44,053 nucleotides of DNA from Candidatus Eiseniibacteriota bacterium (lineage in GTDB: Bacteria; Eisenbacteria; RBG-16-71-46). The translations under genes were made by a program, and so were the position numbers. The stretch spans positions 11,545-55,597 of the forward strand of contig JAHFBW010000001.1 of NCBI GenBank assembly GCA_023249845.1, in the 5' to 3' direction. Under the pieces are notes generated by a model. That model ran no database searches. It saw only the letters and a list, made by a program, of their open reading frames with translations, and was not told the DNA's origin. Shown here piece by piece: positions 24,241 to 33,383 of the stretch. Position 1 is the first letter of the stretch. Each line of letters opens with the position of its first letter.

Positions 24241-24754
24241 CCCAGTCTGGCTCCTGTTTCCCGAGTGAGTACGAACTTGGGGTGCGAAGGCTGGGTCTCG
24301 GCTCACGCGCCAGAGTTGCCACCGACTGAACAGGGTGTCGTGATCTCCGACACCTGTCCGCCATACCACACCGAGGAAGCGCAGGAACGGCAACATTTTG
24401 GCCGGTGGGCCCGGGTCAGCTGACTGAGAATGCGGCTGCTTCCGCACGCAGATGTGCGCAATTTACGCGGGCTTGCGGGTTTTCACGGCACGATAAAAAA
24501 ATCTCGTCGGCAGCAATCTTCGGTTGCGCGAATCGTAGCCTTCACCGACAATCCTCAGCGACGAACGCGTGCTGACTGGAAGTCGGGCCCGGAGAGAGAC
24601 GTGGGGAGAGGCTCGATCACGGTCGCGCCGTTCGTCATTTTTTTTCGTGACACGCCGGGTGTGAGCGCCTTCCTTGCGCGTTCCGCCCGGCGTCGTCGTG
24701 TCGGGTAGAGTCGCCGCGTCTCGCTGGAGCCCCAAGCACCCACCCGCGGCCCGC
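24241..24754. other. 514-bp intergenic stretch, partly AT-rich
   Basis: No gene or RNA family recognised. It contains unusually AT-rich spots for this genome, an A7 tract at 24495-24501 and a T8 tract at 24638-24645, but neither is preceded by a convincing stem on either strand. The stretch probably carries the promoter for the downstream glycosyltransferase operon; no clear -35/-10 pair was found. Confidence 0.5.
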
Positions 24755-25630
24755 ATGGACCTCTCCTTCGTCGTCGTCACGTACAACTCCCGAGAGCACA
24801 TCCTCGCCTGCCTGCGATCGTTCGAGTCCGCCATGGGACCGCGAGGCGCGGCCGGGGCACCTGTCCGCTGGGAGTGCGTGGTGGTGGACAACGCCTCTGG
24901 AGACGGTACGCCCGAACTGGTCGAGCGCGACGCGAGCGAGGTGCGTGTCGTGCGCACTGGGGAGAACCTGGGCTACGCCAAGGCGGTGAATCGCGGTCTC
25001 GCCGAGACGAGCGGCCGGCACGTGCTGATCTCGAATCCCGACTGCGAGTGGCGCGAGGGAGCGGTGCGCGAACTGGTGGCATGGCTCGAAGCACATCCGC
25101 ACTGCGGCATCGCCGCGCCGCGCATCCGCAACCCCGACGGGTCGCTGGAATACAGCGCGCGAGCCTATCCGGACCACTTCGCGTTCCTGTTCAATCGCTA
25201 CTCGCTGCTGTCGCGCCTGTTCCCGCGCAATCCCTGGACACGCCGCTACCTGATGCTCGATTGGGATCATGAGACCGCCCGCAGCGTGGACTGGGTCTCG
25301 GGCGCGGCCATGCTCGTGCGCCGCGCCGCGGTGGTTGCGGTGGGCGGCATGGACGAGGCGTTCTTCATGTTCAACGAGGACGTGGACTGGTGCCGGCGCA
25401 TGAACCAGGCCGTCTTCAGCGTCGACTACGTGCCCGCGGCCGAGACCGTGCACCACATCGGCGCGAGCCGCGGCGGGGCCACGAATCGCGTCATCCTCGA
25501 GCGGCACCGGGGCATGCTCCACTACTTCCGCAAGCACCACCCCGCGCCGCTCCCGCTCGACCTCCTGGCGGCGATGTTCATCATGGCGCGCGCCCGGCTG
25601 TTGATGGCGCTCAACAGGCGTTCGCGCTGA
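24755..25630 (+). CDS. GT2 glycosyltransferase (rhamnosyltransferase-like)
   Basis: 291 residues from ATG 24755 (the track start at 24674 adds a non-homologous leader). GT-A fold family 2 enzyme: DLSFVVVTYNSREHI at the N-terminus, VVVDNASGDGT, a metal/nucleotide motif SNPDCEW (the DxD equivalent) and a late FNEDVDWCRRM acceptor-side motif, as in WbbL-type rhamnosyltransferases. It should transfer a sugar from a nucleotide donor to a lipid-linked glycan at the cytoplasmic face. The stop TGA shares one base with the next start (TGATG), coupling it to the WecA-like enzyme that would make the lipid-linked first sugar. Confidence 0.88.
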   Translation: MDLSFVVVTYNSREHILACLRSFESAMGPRGAAGAPVRWECVVVDNASGDGTPELVERDASEVRVVRTGENLGYAKAVNRGLAETSGRHVLISNPDCEWREGAVRELVAWLEAHPHCGIAAPRIRNPDGSLEYSARAYPDHFAFLFNRYSLLSRLFPRNPWTRRYLMLDWDHETARSVDWVSGAAMLVRRAAVVAVGGMDEAFFMFNEDVDWCRRMNQAVFSVDYVPAAETVHHIGASRGGATNRVILERHRGMLHYFRKHHPAPLPLDLLAAMFIMARARLLMALNRRSR

Positions 25631-26673
25631 TGCCGTACTCCCTGCAACTGGCGTTCGCATCGGGGCTTGTCGCGTTGGCCATGACTCCACTGGCGCGCTC
25701 GCTGGCGATTCGCTTCGGCGCCCTGGACCACCCCGGGCCGCGCCGTGTGCACGCCGAGCCCACACCGCGATTCGGCGGGCTGGCGATGGCCGCCGCGGTG
25801 CTCGGCGTGGCGTGGCTGGCGCGCGTGCTGCCGGGGCCGGCGCGCGAGCTGGACTCACGGCCGCTCCTTGGCCTCACGTTCGCCTCCGTTCCCCTGCTCG
25901 CCCTGGGCGTGCTCGACGACCGGCACGGCGTGGGGCCGTGGGCGAAGCTCGCCGTACAGGCGTGCGCCGCGCTCACGCTCACCGTGTTCGGATACGGCGT
26001 GCCGCTGCTCACGAACCCTTTCGGCGAACCATTCGTGACCGGCGCCTGGAGCCTGCCGCTCACCGTGCTGTGGGTGGTCGTGCTCACGAACGCCGTCAAC
26101 CTGATCGACGGGCTGGATGGCCTCGCCGCCGGTGTCGTGGGCATCGCGTGCGCGGCGTTGTGGGCGACGGCGCGCAGTCACGGTGACTTCTACGTCATGT
26201 TCATCGCTGCGCTTCTGCTCGGCGCGTGCGGCGGCTTCCTGTGGTGGAATCGCCCACCGGCGCGCGTGTTCATGGGCGACACCGGCAGCCAGTTCCTGGG
26301 ACTCACGCTGTCCGCATTGTCGCTGCTCGAGAATCGCAAGGGCACCGCCGCGTTGACGCTGCTGCTGCCCATCGTGGCGCTCGGGGTCCCGATCGCCGAC
26401 AGCGCGCTGGCGCTGGTGCGCCGCGTCGTGCGCGGCCAGCATGTGTTCCGAGGCGACGCCGGTCACATCCACCACCGGCTGCTCGATGCGGGGCTCTCCC
26501 CTCGCGCGGCGCTCGCGGTGCTCTGGGGGCTCTCCGCGATGTTCGGCGGCGCGGCGGTGTTGCTCGAGTTCGTGCCGCATCGCTGGACCGTGCCAGTCAT
26601 GGCGGTACTCGGCGTCGTGCTGTTCGCCGTGCTGCTCACCGCACGCCACCACGCACGCCGGCGCCGCGACTAG
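25630..26673 (+). CDS. WecA/TagO-like polyprenyl-phosphate sugar-1-phosphate transferase
   Basis: 347 residues, about 10-11 predicted TM segments. Characteristic motifs of the MraY/WecA superfamily: HPGPRRVHAEPTPRFGG (residues about 33-49, substrate loop), NLIDGLDGLAAG (about 155-166, catalytic Asp), FMGDTGSQFLG and the C-terminal GHIHHRLLDAG, the HIHHR motif that distinguishes WecA-type enzymes from MraY. It attaches a sugar-1-phosphate (commonly GlcNAc-1-P) to undecaprenyl phosphate, the first step in surface glycan assembly. Start at ATG 25630; the track start at 25390 lies in the upstream gene. Confidence 0.92.
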   Translation: MPYSLQLAFASGLVALAMTPLARSLAIRFGALDHPGPRRVHAEPTPRFGGLAMAAAVLGVAWLARVLPGPARELDSRPLLGLTFASVPLLALGVLDDRHGVGPWAKLAVQACAALTLTVFGYGVPLLTNPFGEPFVTGAWSLPLTVLWVVVLTNAVNLIDGLDGLAAGVVGIACAALWATARSHGDFYVMFIAALLLGACGGFLWWNRPPARVFMGDTGSQFLGLTLSALSLLENRKGTAALTLLLPIVALGVPIADSALALVRRVVRGQHVFRGDAGHIHHRLLDAGLSPRAALAVLWGLSAMFGGAAVLLEFVPHRWTVPVMAVLGVVLFAVLLTARHHARRRRD

Positions 26674-26755
26674 GCTGTCTCATGCCTCCGCGCGCGCGGA
26701 GTTCTCAGACGGAGCCTGGCGCCCCTCCGAGCTGGACGAATCGCTTTCGAGGGGA

Positions 26756-26790
26756 GCGGGTCCGGCGCCCCGATCGTGCGCCGGACCCGC
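26756..26790. terminator. Bidirectional hairpin between convergent genes
   Basis: Perfect 13-bp inverted repeat (GCGGGTCCGGCGC and its complement) with a 9-base loop, in the 179-bp gap between the convergent WecA-like gene and the gene at 26853. No T tract follows on either strand, so it is terminator-like by structure and place only. Confidence 0.5.
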
Positions 26791-26852
26791 GGAGGCCGCG
26801 TCCCACCGGCGCGGATCGAGCACGCTCCGCGCGCGGCACGCTTTCGAACGCC

Positions 26853-27554
26853 CTAGAAGGCGCGCGCGCGAAGCAGCGGTTCGTCCCGCGCGGGCAGCGT
26901 GCGCGCTGCCTGGCGAAGCGACGCGCGCAATCGCGCCAGCACCGGAGCGAGCCCCGCGCGCGGCACGCTCACCGCCTGGAGGACGAGCAGTTGCTCGTGT
27001 CCGCCCACACGCACGTTCACCTGCATGCGATCGCGCTCGCCGAGCAACGCCTCACCCAGCAGCCGCCCGGGCTGCTCGGCCACGACATCCAGGACCTGGA
27101 GCCGAACCTGCGCGCCCGCAACCGACCGGCGCACCGCGAAGCCGTCGCCGGAAGGACTCGCGAGGATCACCGAAAGGTCGCCACCGTAGGCGACCGTGGC
27201 ATCGCGAAGCGCCGCTCGCGAGGCGGCGCGGGTCGCGCGCTGGTCCTCCCCGACCGAGAGCGGACCAGCGTCCGCATCCACCGTGGCGACATCTTGCACG
27301 GCGGTGTCGAACAGCGACCACGTCGTGAGTTCCAGCTCGGGGGAATCGGGGAAGCGCTCGCTTCGGCCCACGCACGGCACGGCCATGGTGCAGGTGAACG
27401 GCCCCTGCAGGCAGAACTTCGCTCCCGCGTCCGCGCCGACGCAGTTGAGCGTGGCGTCGCACGTCAGGCATCCGGCGCCTGCGCTCCCCACGGTCCACGA
27501 CAAGCTCACCAACGCCGAGACGGCGGCTGCGGATACGGCCTTCCACACACGCAT
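26853..27554 (-). CDS. Exported Cys-rich N-terminus protein, unknown
   Basis: 233 residues. Signal peptide MRVWKAVSAAAVSALVSLSWTVGSAGA, then a short cysteine-rich stretch (CLTCDATLNC ... FCLQGPFTCTMAVPC, six Cys within 35 residues), then an extended beta-rich region without cysteine. No known family recognised. Three disulfides in the N-terminal module are plausible given export. Second of two minus-strand genes, 210 bp after the barrel gene; the intervening spacer shows nothing. Confidence 0.6.
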   Translation of the reverse strand: MRVWKAVSAAAVSALVSLSWTVGSAGAGCLTCDATLNCVGADAGAKFCLQGPFTCTMAVPCVGRSERFPDSPELELTTWSLFDTAVQDVATVDADAGPLSVGEDQRATRAASRAALRDATVAYGGDLSVILASPSGDGFAVRRSVAGAQVRLQVLDVVAEQPGRLLGEALLGERDRMQVNVRVGGHEQLLVLQAVSVPRAGLAPVLARLRASLRQAARTLPARDEPLLRARAF

Positions 27555-27764
27555 GGTCCTGCTCCCACGAGGGCGGGTCCGGGGGGCTGCCGAAGCGCGG
27601 AGCAGCGTTCATGCCCGGCCCGGTGCTGCGGGAAACACAGCCCGCACGAGTCGCGGTGCGCGCACGCCGGTGACGGATCGTCCACGCGGGTTACGTGAGC
27701 CCGTGGCTCTGCGCGAAGTTGCCCGGTATCCAGCGTCGTCGCGAGCAGCAGATCGGGAACGGCT

Positions 27765-28502
27765 TCAGTAGACGAGCGACCAGCTGGCCTTCAAGCTCCA
27801 CAGCGTCTCGCTGTCCTCACCGGTCCCGAACGTCGGGTTCACGATGCCCGACTGGCCCTGCAGCCGCGCGGCTCGCGCCTCGATGCCGATGACGTGGCGG
27901 TCGTCGATCGCCGAATGGAAACCCACCGTCACATGGGCGCCGCCGGTCGTGTACGTGTTGTACTCGCCGCCGGTCCGATACTTCTTGCGGAAGTAGAATC
28001 CTCCGCCCACGCCCACGTAGGGACGCGCCGCAGACTTCCAACGGAAGTGGCGCTGGAACTCGGCAGTGAACGGCACGGCGATGTCCACCTGGTTCGCGAA
28101 GTGCCCCACGACGTCGTGCCCAACGCCGGCCGCGAACGCGTAGCGATTGCTCATCATGTGCTGGTAGCCGACGCCGTAGCCCACGAACCCCTGCCCCGAG
28201 AGGTCACCCGAGCGCTTGGCGTAGCCGAAGCGCAGCGACAGCCAGTTGGCGCCCTGTGCCAGCACGCCATCCTCCTTGCGCCGATCCTCGTAGGGCTTCG
28301 TCGGCGTTCTGGGCTTCGCCGGCTTCGGCGACTTCGCGGGCTTGCCGGCGGAGACGGGCGTCGCGGTGGTATCCGCCGGCGCTGCGCTGCTGTCGGCGGG
28401 CGCGGACTGGGCCCGCGCGGAGGACAGCCACAGGCCCGAGATCAGCGCGAACGCGGCCACGACCGAGGCGGAGCGCCGCAGGTTCGCTTCGGACTGGTTC
28501 AC
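27765..28502 (-). CDS. Outer-membrane beta-barrel protein, unknown
   Basis: 245 residues from GTG 28502, chosen because AAAGGAG lies 7 bases upstream on the minus strand; the upstream ATG at 28526 would put the Shine-Dalgarno inside the gene. Signal peptide (ASVVAAFALISGLWLSSARA|Q), then a Pro/Lys/Ala-rich linker (KPAKSPKPAKPRTPTKP), then alternating strands with glycine and aromatics (WLSLRFGYAKRSG, YVGVGGGFYFRKK) ending in Tyr, as usual for barrels that insert through BamA. Probably an eight-strand porin-like protein; ligand unknown. Divergent from the DinB gene. Confidence 0.75.
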   Translation of the reverse strand: MNQSEANLRRSASVVAAFALISGLWLSSARAQSAPADSSAAPADTTATPVSAGKPAKSPKPAKPRTPTKPYEDRRKEDGVLAQGANWLSLRFGYAKRSGDLSGQGFVGYGVGYQHMMSNRYAFAAGVGHDVVGHFANQVDIAVPFTAEFQRHFRWKSAARPYVGVGGGFYFRKKYRTGGEYNTYTTGGAHVTVGFHSAIDDRHVIGIEARAARLQGQSGIVNPTFGTGEDSETLWSLKASWSLVY

Positions 28503-28762
28503 CCGAGACTCCTTTCGACACGACATGGCCCGGTCGGGGCGCGATGGCGAGCGACGCGGGCGTGTCGCGGCCGCAGCTCGGCGGCCCCGGCACGCGGACA
28601 GGCAGGGCAACCTAACAGAGGCGCGAGTCGCGCCGCAATCATGCACGAGGCTCGCAACGGGCTTCGCGAGCCAGTCGGAAACTCCGCTCCTGGAGCGACT
28701 TGGCGTATGCTGGCCGCGCGGTGGCGTGTTCACCGTCGGATGGACGATCACCGGAGGAACCC

Positions 28763-29329
28763 ATGAGCACGGCCGCGTCGGGGCTTCGCTCCCCCATGTT
28801 GGCGCAACTCATTGGCGAGCTGGATCGGATCGAGCCACGTACGCGGGTCGCGGTGACGGGGCTGCCCGAATCCAAGTTCAACGAGGTGCCCCCCGACGGC
28901 GGCTGGAGCGTGGCGCAGGTGTTCGAGCACTTGTGCATCGCCAACCGCTCGTACCTGGATGGGCCACTGCCCACGGCGGTCGCGAAGGCGCGGGAGCGCG
29001 GCCCGTCGCAGCGTGCGTGGCGGCCGAGCTTCATGGGCGGCTGGCTCACCCGGATGCTCATCGAGGGCGCGAAGGCCGTGCCCACGCCGCGGCTCTACCG
29101 CGTCTCGCATCCCGTCCGACCGACCGTCGTGGACGACTTCCTGCGCTCCGTGGCCGAGACCCGGAAGTTGGTGCTCGAGGCCGACGGCTGCGACTTGAGC
29201 GTCGGACTCGCCTCGCCGGCGTCGCCGCTCTTCCGGATGAACCTGGGCGACGCGTTCCGGATCATCGTCGTGCACGCCCACCGCCACATCGCGCAAGCCG
29301 AGCGCACGCGGCGCGCGGTGGGCATGTAG
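28763..29329 (+). CDS. DinB-like four-helix metal-binding protein
   Basis: 188 residues from ATG 28763, with GGAGGA seven bases upstream; the track start at 28700 is too early. The fold signature of the DinB/YfiT superfamily is visible: GGWSVAQVFEHLCIANRSY with the first metal histidine and a late VVHAHRHIAQAERTRR supplying the other two (HxxxH). Some members are thiol-dependent transferases; most have no known substrate. Confidence 0.82.
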   Translation: MSTAASGLRSPMLAQLIGELDRIEPRTRVAVTGLPESKFNEVPPDGGWSVAQVFEHLCIANRSYLDGPLPTAVAKARERGPSQRAWRPSFMGGWLTRMLIEGAKAVPTPRLYRVSHPVRPTVVDDFLRSVAETRKLVLEADGCDLSVGLASPASPLFRMNLGDAFRIIVVHAHRHIAQAERTRRAVGM

Positions 29330-29376
29330 CGGAACACCGGTTCCCCTCCGTCCCGCGTGTTGCTACCTTCGCCGCC

Positions 29377-29895
29377 ATGCGACGTGCCCGTCCCGCGCGC
29401 GCCCTCGTGGGCTGCGCGCCCCTGGTCCTGCTCCCCATCGCGCTGGTCTCGTGCAGCGGCGAGAAGCCAGCGTCCGAGCTGTCGTTCGAGACGCTGCCGG
29501 ATACCGTTGGGCTCTCGCAGGGCACACCCGTGCTCGAGCGCTTCGAGCCCTATCGCATGGCGAACGGGGCGGTTCGCGTGACCGGGCGTGCGCGGTTGCC
29601 GGATGGCACGCAGCTTCAGGTCGCTATCAAAGAACCGGACGGCGCGGTGTCGGTGGCCATGGCGCACACCGTCGTGAAGGACTTCCAATTCGAGACGCCA
29701 CCGCTTCTCGGTGAGCGCGGCCCGTTGCCCCAGGGCCGCTACCGCTTCGAGGTGCTCGTCAACTTCAACTCCGACTGGCAGTCGCCGGACGTGTTGCGCG
29801 CCGTTTCGGGCGGGAAGGCCCTGCGCGGCCCCGGGATCACGCGCGCCAAGAACGGCGACCCGACCCTGTTCATCGTGCGTGAGGCTCGCCTGTGA
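29377..29895 (+). CDS. Predicted lipoprotein, unknown
   Basis: 172 residues from ATG 29377; the 517-aa track ORF is read-through. The N-terminus ends in a lipobox LVSC (Cys at residue 26), so the protein should be lipidated. The mature part looks like a compact beta domain (ANGAVRVTGRARLPDGTQLQVAI ... GRYRFEVLVNFNSDWQ). The stop overlaps the Eis-like gene (GTGA). Confidence 0.7.
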   Translation: MRRARPARALVGCAPLVLLPIALVSCSGEKPASELSFETLPDTVGLSQGTPVLERFEPYRMANGAVRVTGRARLPDGTQLQVAIKEPDGAVSVAMAHTVVKDFQFETPPLLGERGPLPQGRYRFEVLVNFNSDWQSPDVLRAVSGGKALRGPGITRAKNGDPTLFIVREARL

Positions 29896-31172
29896 GCGCT
29901 GCGCGCCGAGTCCGGCCGCCCGCGCTCCGCTATCGCCCCGCGCGCCGAACGGACATCGAGACGCTCGTGGACCTGTCGCTGCGCGCGTACCGCGTCTCGA
30001 GCGCGGAGGCGCGCCGCGAGTTCTTCAGCGACCACCCACGATTCGGGCTGCGCGACGTGCGCGTCGGCGAGCTGGACGGCGAACTCGTCGCCTACCTCGT
30101 GCTCTACCCGCTGCAGGCGTGGGTGCGCGGTGCTCGGCTGCCGCTTGTCGGCATCGGGTCCGTTGCCGTGTCGCCCGAACATCGCCGGCGCGGCGTCGCC
30201 GACGCGCTGATCCGCGCGGCTCTTCGTGAGATGCGCCAGCGCGGCGACGCGCTCAGCATGCTCTACGCGTTCCGTGGCGAGTTCTACCGCCGGTTCGGCT
30301 GGGGGCTGGTCGAGACCCCCACCCTGCTCTCCGTTCCACCCGCGCTGCTGCCGGCCTCTGACGAGGCTCGACGCGTGCGCCGGCTGCGCATGCCGGACCG
30401 GCCGCTCGTGCAGGAGCTCTACGATCGTCACGCCAAGGAGCGCGGCCACTTCGCGATCGCGCGGAAGCCCGAGTGGTGGGAACGCCGGCTGTGGGGTTAC
30501 GAGGGCGAGTGGGTCGTGTACGAGAAGCGCCGCGGCCAGATCGAGGGCTACCTGCACGTGCAGGTGGACAGCGGGGACGGCCCGTGGAAGCTGGTGCTCA
30601 CGGTGAACGAGTACGTGGCGAACACGCCCGACGCGCACCGCGGGCTCACCGGCTACCTGCACGGCCTGCGCGACCAGGCGGTGGAAGTCGTCATGTCGAC
30701 GTCGCCCGACGCGCCGTGGGCGGCGCAGTTCGCCGACGCCGCGAACCTGCGCGGCGACATGAAGATGGGCGTGGTGCGGAGCGCTGGACATGCCGGCTAC
30801 GGCGCCATGCTCCGCCTGGTGGACGTCAAGGCCGCGCTCGAGGAGCTGCCAGTGTCGCGGGAGGCGCGCGGCGAGATCGTACTGGAAGTGAAGGACGACG
30901 TGCTGCCACAGAACGAACGCGCCTGGCGCGTACACGCGCGCGACGGCCGGCTCAAGCTGCGCGCGGAGACGGCGCGTCATGCCGCGGGACGCGACCGGCT
31001 GCCGCGACTCGTCGCGAACGCCGAGACGCTCGCGATCCTCGCTGCCGGAGCGCTGAGCCCGGTCGTGGCCGCTGAGAGTGGCCTTCTCGAGAACGTGCGC
31101 GGTGCGGCCGAACTCGCGGAACCATGGTTCCGCGCCCGGCCCGTGTTCCTGTTGCCGATGAACGCATTCTGA
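29892..31172 (+). CDS. Eis-like GNAT-family N-acetyltransferase
   Basis: 426 residues, GTG start overlapping the preceding stop. Matches the three-part architecture of Eis (enhanced intracellular survival) acetyltransferases: an N-terminal GNAT with the acetyl-CoA loop VSPEHRRRGVADALI (about 97-111), a second degenerate GNAT half, and a C-terminal sterol-carrier-like domain. FYRRFGW supplies the expected tyrosine and the chain ends in Phe (LPMNAF); in Eis the terminal carboxylate is the catalytic base. Characterised Eis enzymes acetylate aminoglycosides and protein lysines; the substrate here is unknown. Probably coupled with the lipoprotein gene upstream. Confidence 0.87.
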   Translation: MSAARRVRPPALRYRPARRTDIETLVDLSLRAYRVSSAEARREFFSDHPRFGLRDVRVGELDGELVAYLVLYPLQAWVRGARLPLVGIGSVAVSPEHRRRGVADALIRAALREMRQRGDALSMLYAFRGEFYRRFGWGLVETPTLLSVPPALLPASDEARRVRRLRMPDRPLVQELYDRHAKERGHFAIARKPEWWERRLWGYEGEWVVYEKRRGQIEGYLHVQVDSGDGPWKLVLTVNEYVANTPDAHRGLTGYLHGLRDQAVEVVMSTSPDAPWAAQFADAANLRGDMKMGVVRSAGHAGYGAMLRLVDVKAALEELPVSREARGEIVLEVKDDVLPQNERAWRVHARDGRLKLRAETARHAAGRDRLPRLVANAETLAILAAGALSPVVAAESGLLENVRGAAELAEPWFRARPVFLLPMNAF

Positions 31173-31217
31173 TACCTGGTCCCGGCGCGTCTTGCGCCGG
31201 CTTCGAAAGGCCCTCGC

Positions 31218-31661
31218 TTGCCGCACGCCGACCGCTGGACCATCGTTTCGCCGCTCCGCCCGCGCTTTCGCGACACCGACGCGATGGGCCACATCAACAA
31301 CGCGGTCTACGTCACCTACCTCGAGGTGGCGCGACAGGACTACTGGCGCGCGTTCAAGCAGGATGACAACTACCGCGTCGTGCCGTTCATCCTTGCGCAC
31401 GTGACCATCAATTTTCGCTCGGAGGCGCTCGTGAATGAGACGCTCGAACTCTGCATCCGCTGTTCGCACGTGAGCACCAGGTCATTCGGCTTCGACTACG
31501 TCATCCGCGAAGCGAAGACGCAGCGTCTCGTGGTCGAGGCGCACACCGTGCAGGTGTTTTACGACTACGCGAAGAAGTCGAGCATGCCGTGCCCGGACGA
31601 CATGCGCGCGCGGCTCGAGGCGTTCGAGGGACGGCCGCTCGCGCGTGAGGTGCGCTCGTGA
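31218..31661 (+). CDS. YbgC/4HBT-type acyl-CoA thioesterase
   Basis: 147 residues with the hotdog-fold motif RFRDTDAMGHINNAVYVTYLEVAR (residues about 15-38), whose Asp is the usual catalytic residue of YbgC/FadM-type thioesterases that hydrolyse acyl-CoA. TTG start at 31218 with GAAAGG eight bases upstream. The stop overlaps the next gene (GTGA), so it is in the same transcript as the small Tat protein and the amidase. Confidence 0.88.
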   Translation: MPHADRWTIVSPLRPRFRDTDAMGHINNAVYVTYLEVARQDYWRAFKQDDNYRVVPFILAHVTINFRSEALVNETLELCIRCSHVSTRSFGFDYVIREAKTQRLVVEAHTVQVFYDYAKKSSMPCPDDMRARLEAFEGRPLAREVRS

Positions 31662-31975
31662 GCGCGCGGCGTGGGAGTCGCGCCGGGAAGCTGTCGCGGC
31701 GACGGTTCGTGTCGCTGCTCGCGGTGTCATCCGCGGCGGTGATCGCAGACCCGGCCGCGGCCGCGAAGGTGGTGCCCGCGACCCGCCGGAAGCCTGTCGC
31801 GGGCCCGACGGCAAAACCGCTGCCGGCCGTTGGGGCAGCCGACCAGAAGGAGTTCGAGCGCCAGCGTGCCAACACCCTCGGCGCGCTCAAGGTGATCCGG
31901 GCGTACAAGCTGCCGCCCGGCGGCGACCTGCCGGTGGTGTTCCGGCCGCTGCCCAATCCTCGCCGGAGCCGCTGA
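31658..31975 (+). CDS. Small Tat-signal protein, partner of amidase
   Basis: 105 residues with a twin-arginine signal (KLSRRRFVSLLAVSSAAVIA) and a short mature chain of about 65 residues, rich in Pro/Lys/Ala, ending LPVVFRPLPNPRRSR. It is sandwiched between and overlaps or abuts its neighbours (GTG start overlapping the thioesterase stop; 1-bp gap to the amidase). It has no cofactor motif. Small Tat proteins commonly act as export partners or subunits; a role with the downstream amidase is inferred from coupling only. Confidence 0.65.
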   Translation: MSARRGSRAGKLSRRRFVSLLAVSSAAVIADPAAAAKVVPATRRKPVAGPTAKPLPAVGAADQKEFERQRANTLGALKVIRAYKLPPGGDLPVVFRPLPNPRRSR

Positions 31976-31976
31976 C

Positions 31977-33380
31977 ATGTTGCTCGACGACCTGTGGTTC
32001 GCGACCATCGACGAGCTCTCGCTCGAGCTGCGCGCCGGCCGGCTCTCGCCTATCGAACTCACGCGCGGCTTCCTCGATCGCATCGCGCGTCTGAACGAGC
32101 GCTACAACGCGTTCGAGCACGTCACGCGCGAGTTGGCGATGGAGCAGGCGGCGCGCGCCGCCGCCGAGTTGCACGCGAACAAGTGGCGGGGGCCCCTGCA
32201 CGGCATTCCGTACGCGGCGAAAGACCTGTTCGACACCCGCGGCGTCCCGACCGCGTGGGGCACGTCGTTCCTGCGCGACCGCGTGCCTGACACGAACGCC
32301 ACGGTGGTGGACCGGCTCGAGGCCGCAGGTGCGATCCTGCTCGGCAAGACCGCGATGGTGGAGTTCGCGGGCTGCCTCGGCTACCGCTACGCGAACGCTT
32401 CCGCGAGCGGGCCCGGGCGCAATCCATGGGACCCATCACGCTGGACGGGCGGTTCGTCTTCCGGCTCCGGCGCCGCTGTCGCGGCCGGGCTGGCCACGTT
32501 CGCGCTCGGCACTGAGACGTGGGGCTCGATCCTGTGCCCGTCCGCGTTCTGCGGGCTCACCGGCATCCGGCCCACGTACGGGCTGGTCTCACGCGCCGGC
32601 GGCATGGTTGGCGCCTACACGTTCGACAAAGTGGGTCCGCTCGCGCGCTCGGCGTCCGATTGCCGAACGGTGCTCTCGGCGATCGCCGGGGCCGATCTGC
32701 GCGATTCCTCCGCTCACGACAGTGCGGTGCGGCTCACGCGCGGCGCCGCGAAGCCGGTTCGTTCGCTCAAGGCCGCGCTGGTGCCGCTGGATTGGTCCAA
32801 GGTGGGCGAACCTGAGGTGAGGGCGGCGTTCGAGGCTGCCGCGGCCGAGCTGCGTGCGGCGGGATTGTCGATGGAAACGGCAGCACTGCCCGAGGGCCCC
32901 GCGTCCGAGGTGTCGGGGCTTCTGATCGGCGTCGAAGCGCTCGCGTCGTTCGAGATGTTCCTGGACGACGGGCGCGTGCGGCGGCTCGCCGACCGCATGG
33001 CGCCACGTCAGCGCGAGCTCGCCGAGCCCATCACCGGTGCCGACACAGTGAAGGCGATGCGCGTGCGCGAGTCGCTGCAGCGCGAGATGCGCGACTTCTT
33101 CACGCGCTTCGACGTGATCGTGACGCCCAACTTCATGAGTGTGGCACCGCCAGTCGATCAGGACCTGAACGAAGCGCTCCCCTACGGCGATCCGGTGGGT
33201 GCGCTCGCGGCCGCATGCGGCCTGCCCGGACTGGCGCTGCCGGCCGGCACGGGCAAGGCCGGCATGCCGGCGGGGTTCCAGCTCGTGGCAGCGCCATTCG
33301 AGGAAGCCACGTTGTTCGACCTGGGTGAGCGCTACCAGGCGCGAACTGTGCACCACCGCAAGCATCCGGCGATCGTTTGA
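31977..33380 (+). CDS. Amidase-signature family hydrolase
   Basis: 467 residues. Complete Ser-cisSer-Lys catalytic machinery of the amidase signature family: Lys82 in AAKDLFDT, the GGSSSGSG loop (Ser160-162) and the nucleophile Ser184 in TETWGSILCPS, followed by CGLTGIRPTYG. Such enzymes cleave carboxamides; GatA of tRNA amidotransferase shares the fold but no GatB/GatC is present, so a free amidase is more likely. No signal peptide. Last gene of the plus-strand group beginning at 29377. Confidence 0.9.
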   Translation: MLLDDLWFATIDELSLELRAGRLSPIELTRGFLDRIARLNERYNAFEHVTRELAMEQAARAAAELHANKWRGPLHGIPYAAKDLFDTRGVPTAWGTSFLRDRVPDTNATVVDRLEAAGAILLGKTAMVEFAGCLGYRYANASASGPGRNPWDPSRWTGGSSSGSGAAVAAGLATFALGTETWGSILCPSAFCGLTGIRPTYGLVSRAGGMVGAYTFDKVGPLARSASDCRTVLSAIAGADLRDSSAHDSAVRLTRGAAKPVRSLKAALVPLDWSKVGEPEVRAAFEAAAAELRAAGLSMETAALPEGPASEVSGLLIGVEALASFEMFLDDGRVRRLADRMAPRQRELAEPITGADTVKAMRVRESLQREMRDFFTRFDVIVTPNFMSVAPPVDQDLNEALPYGDPVGALAAACGLPGLALPAGTGKAGMPAGFQLVAAPFEEATLFDLGERYQARTVHHRKHPAIV

Positions 33381-33383
33381 GCG

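Noticed and set aside
24600-24660. T8 tract as an intrinsic terminator
   Set aside because: No convincing GC stem directly before the T tract, and the nearest upstream gene ends about 400 bp earlier.
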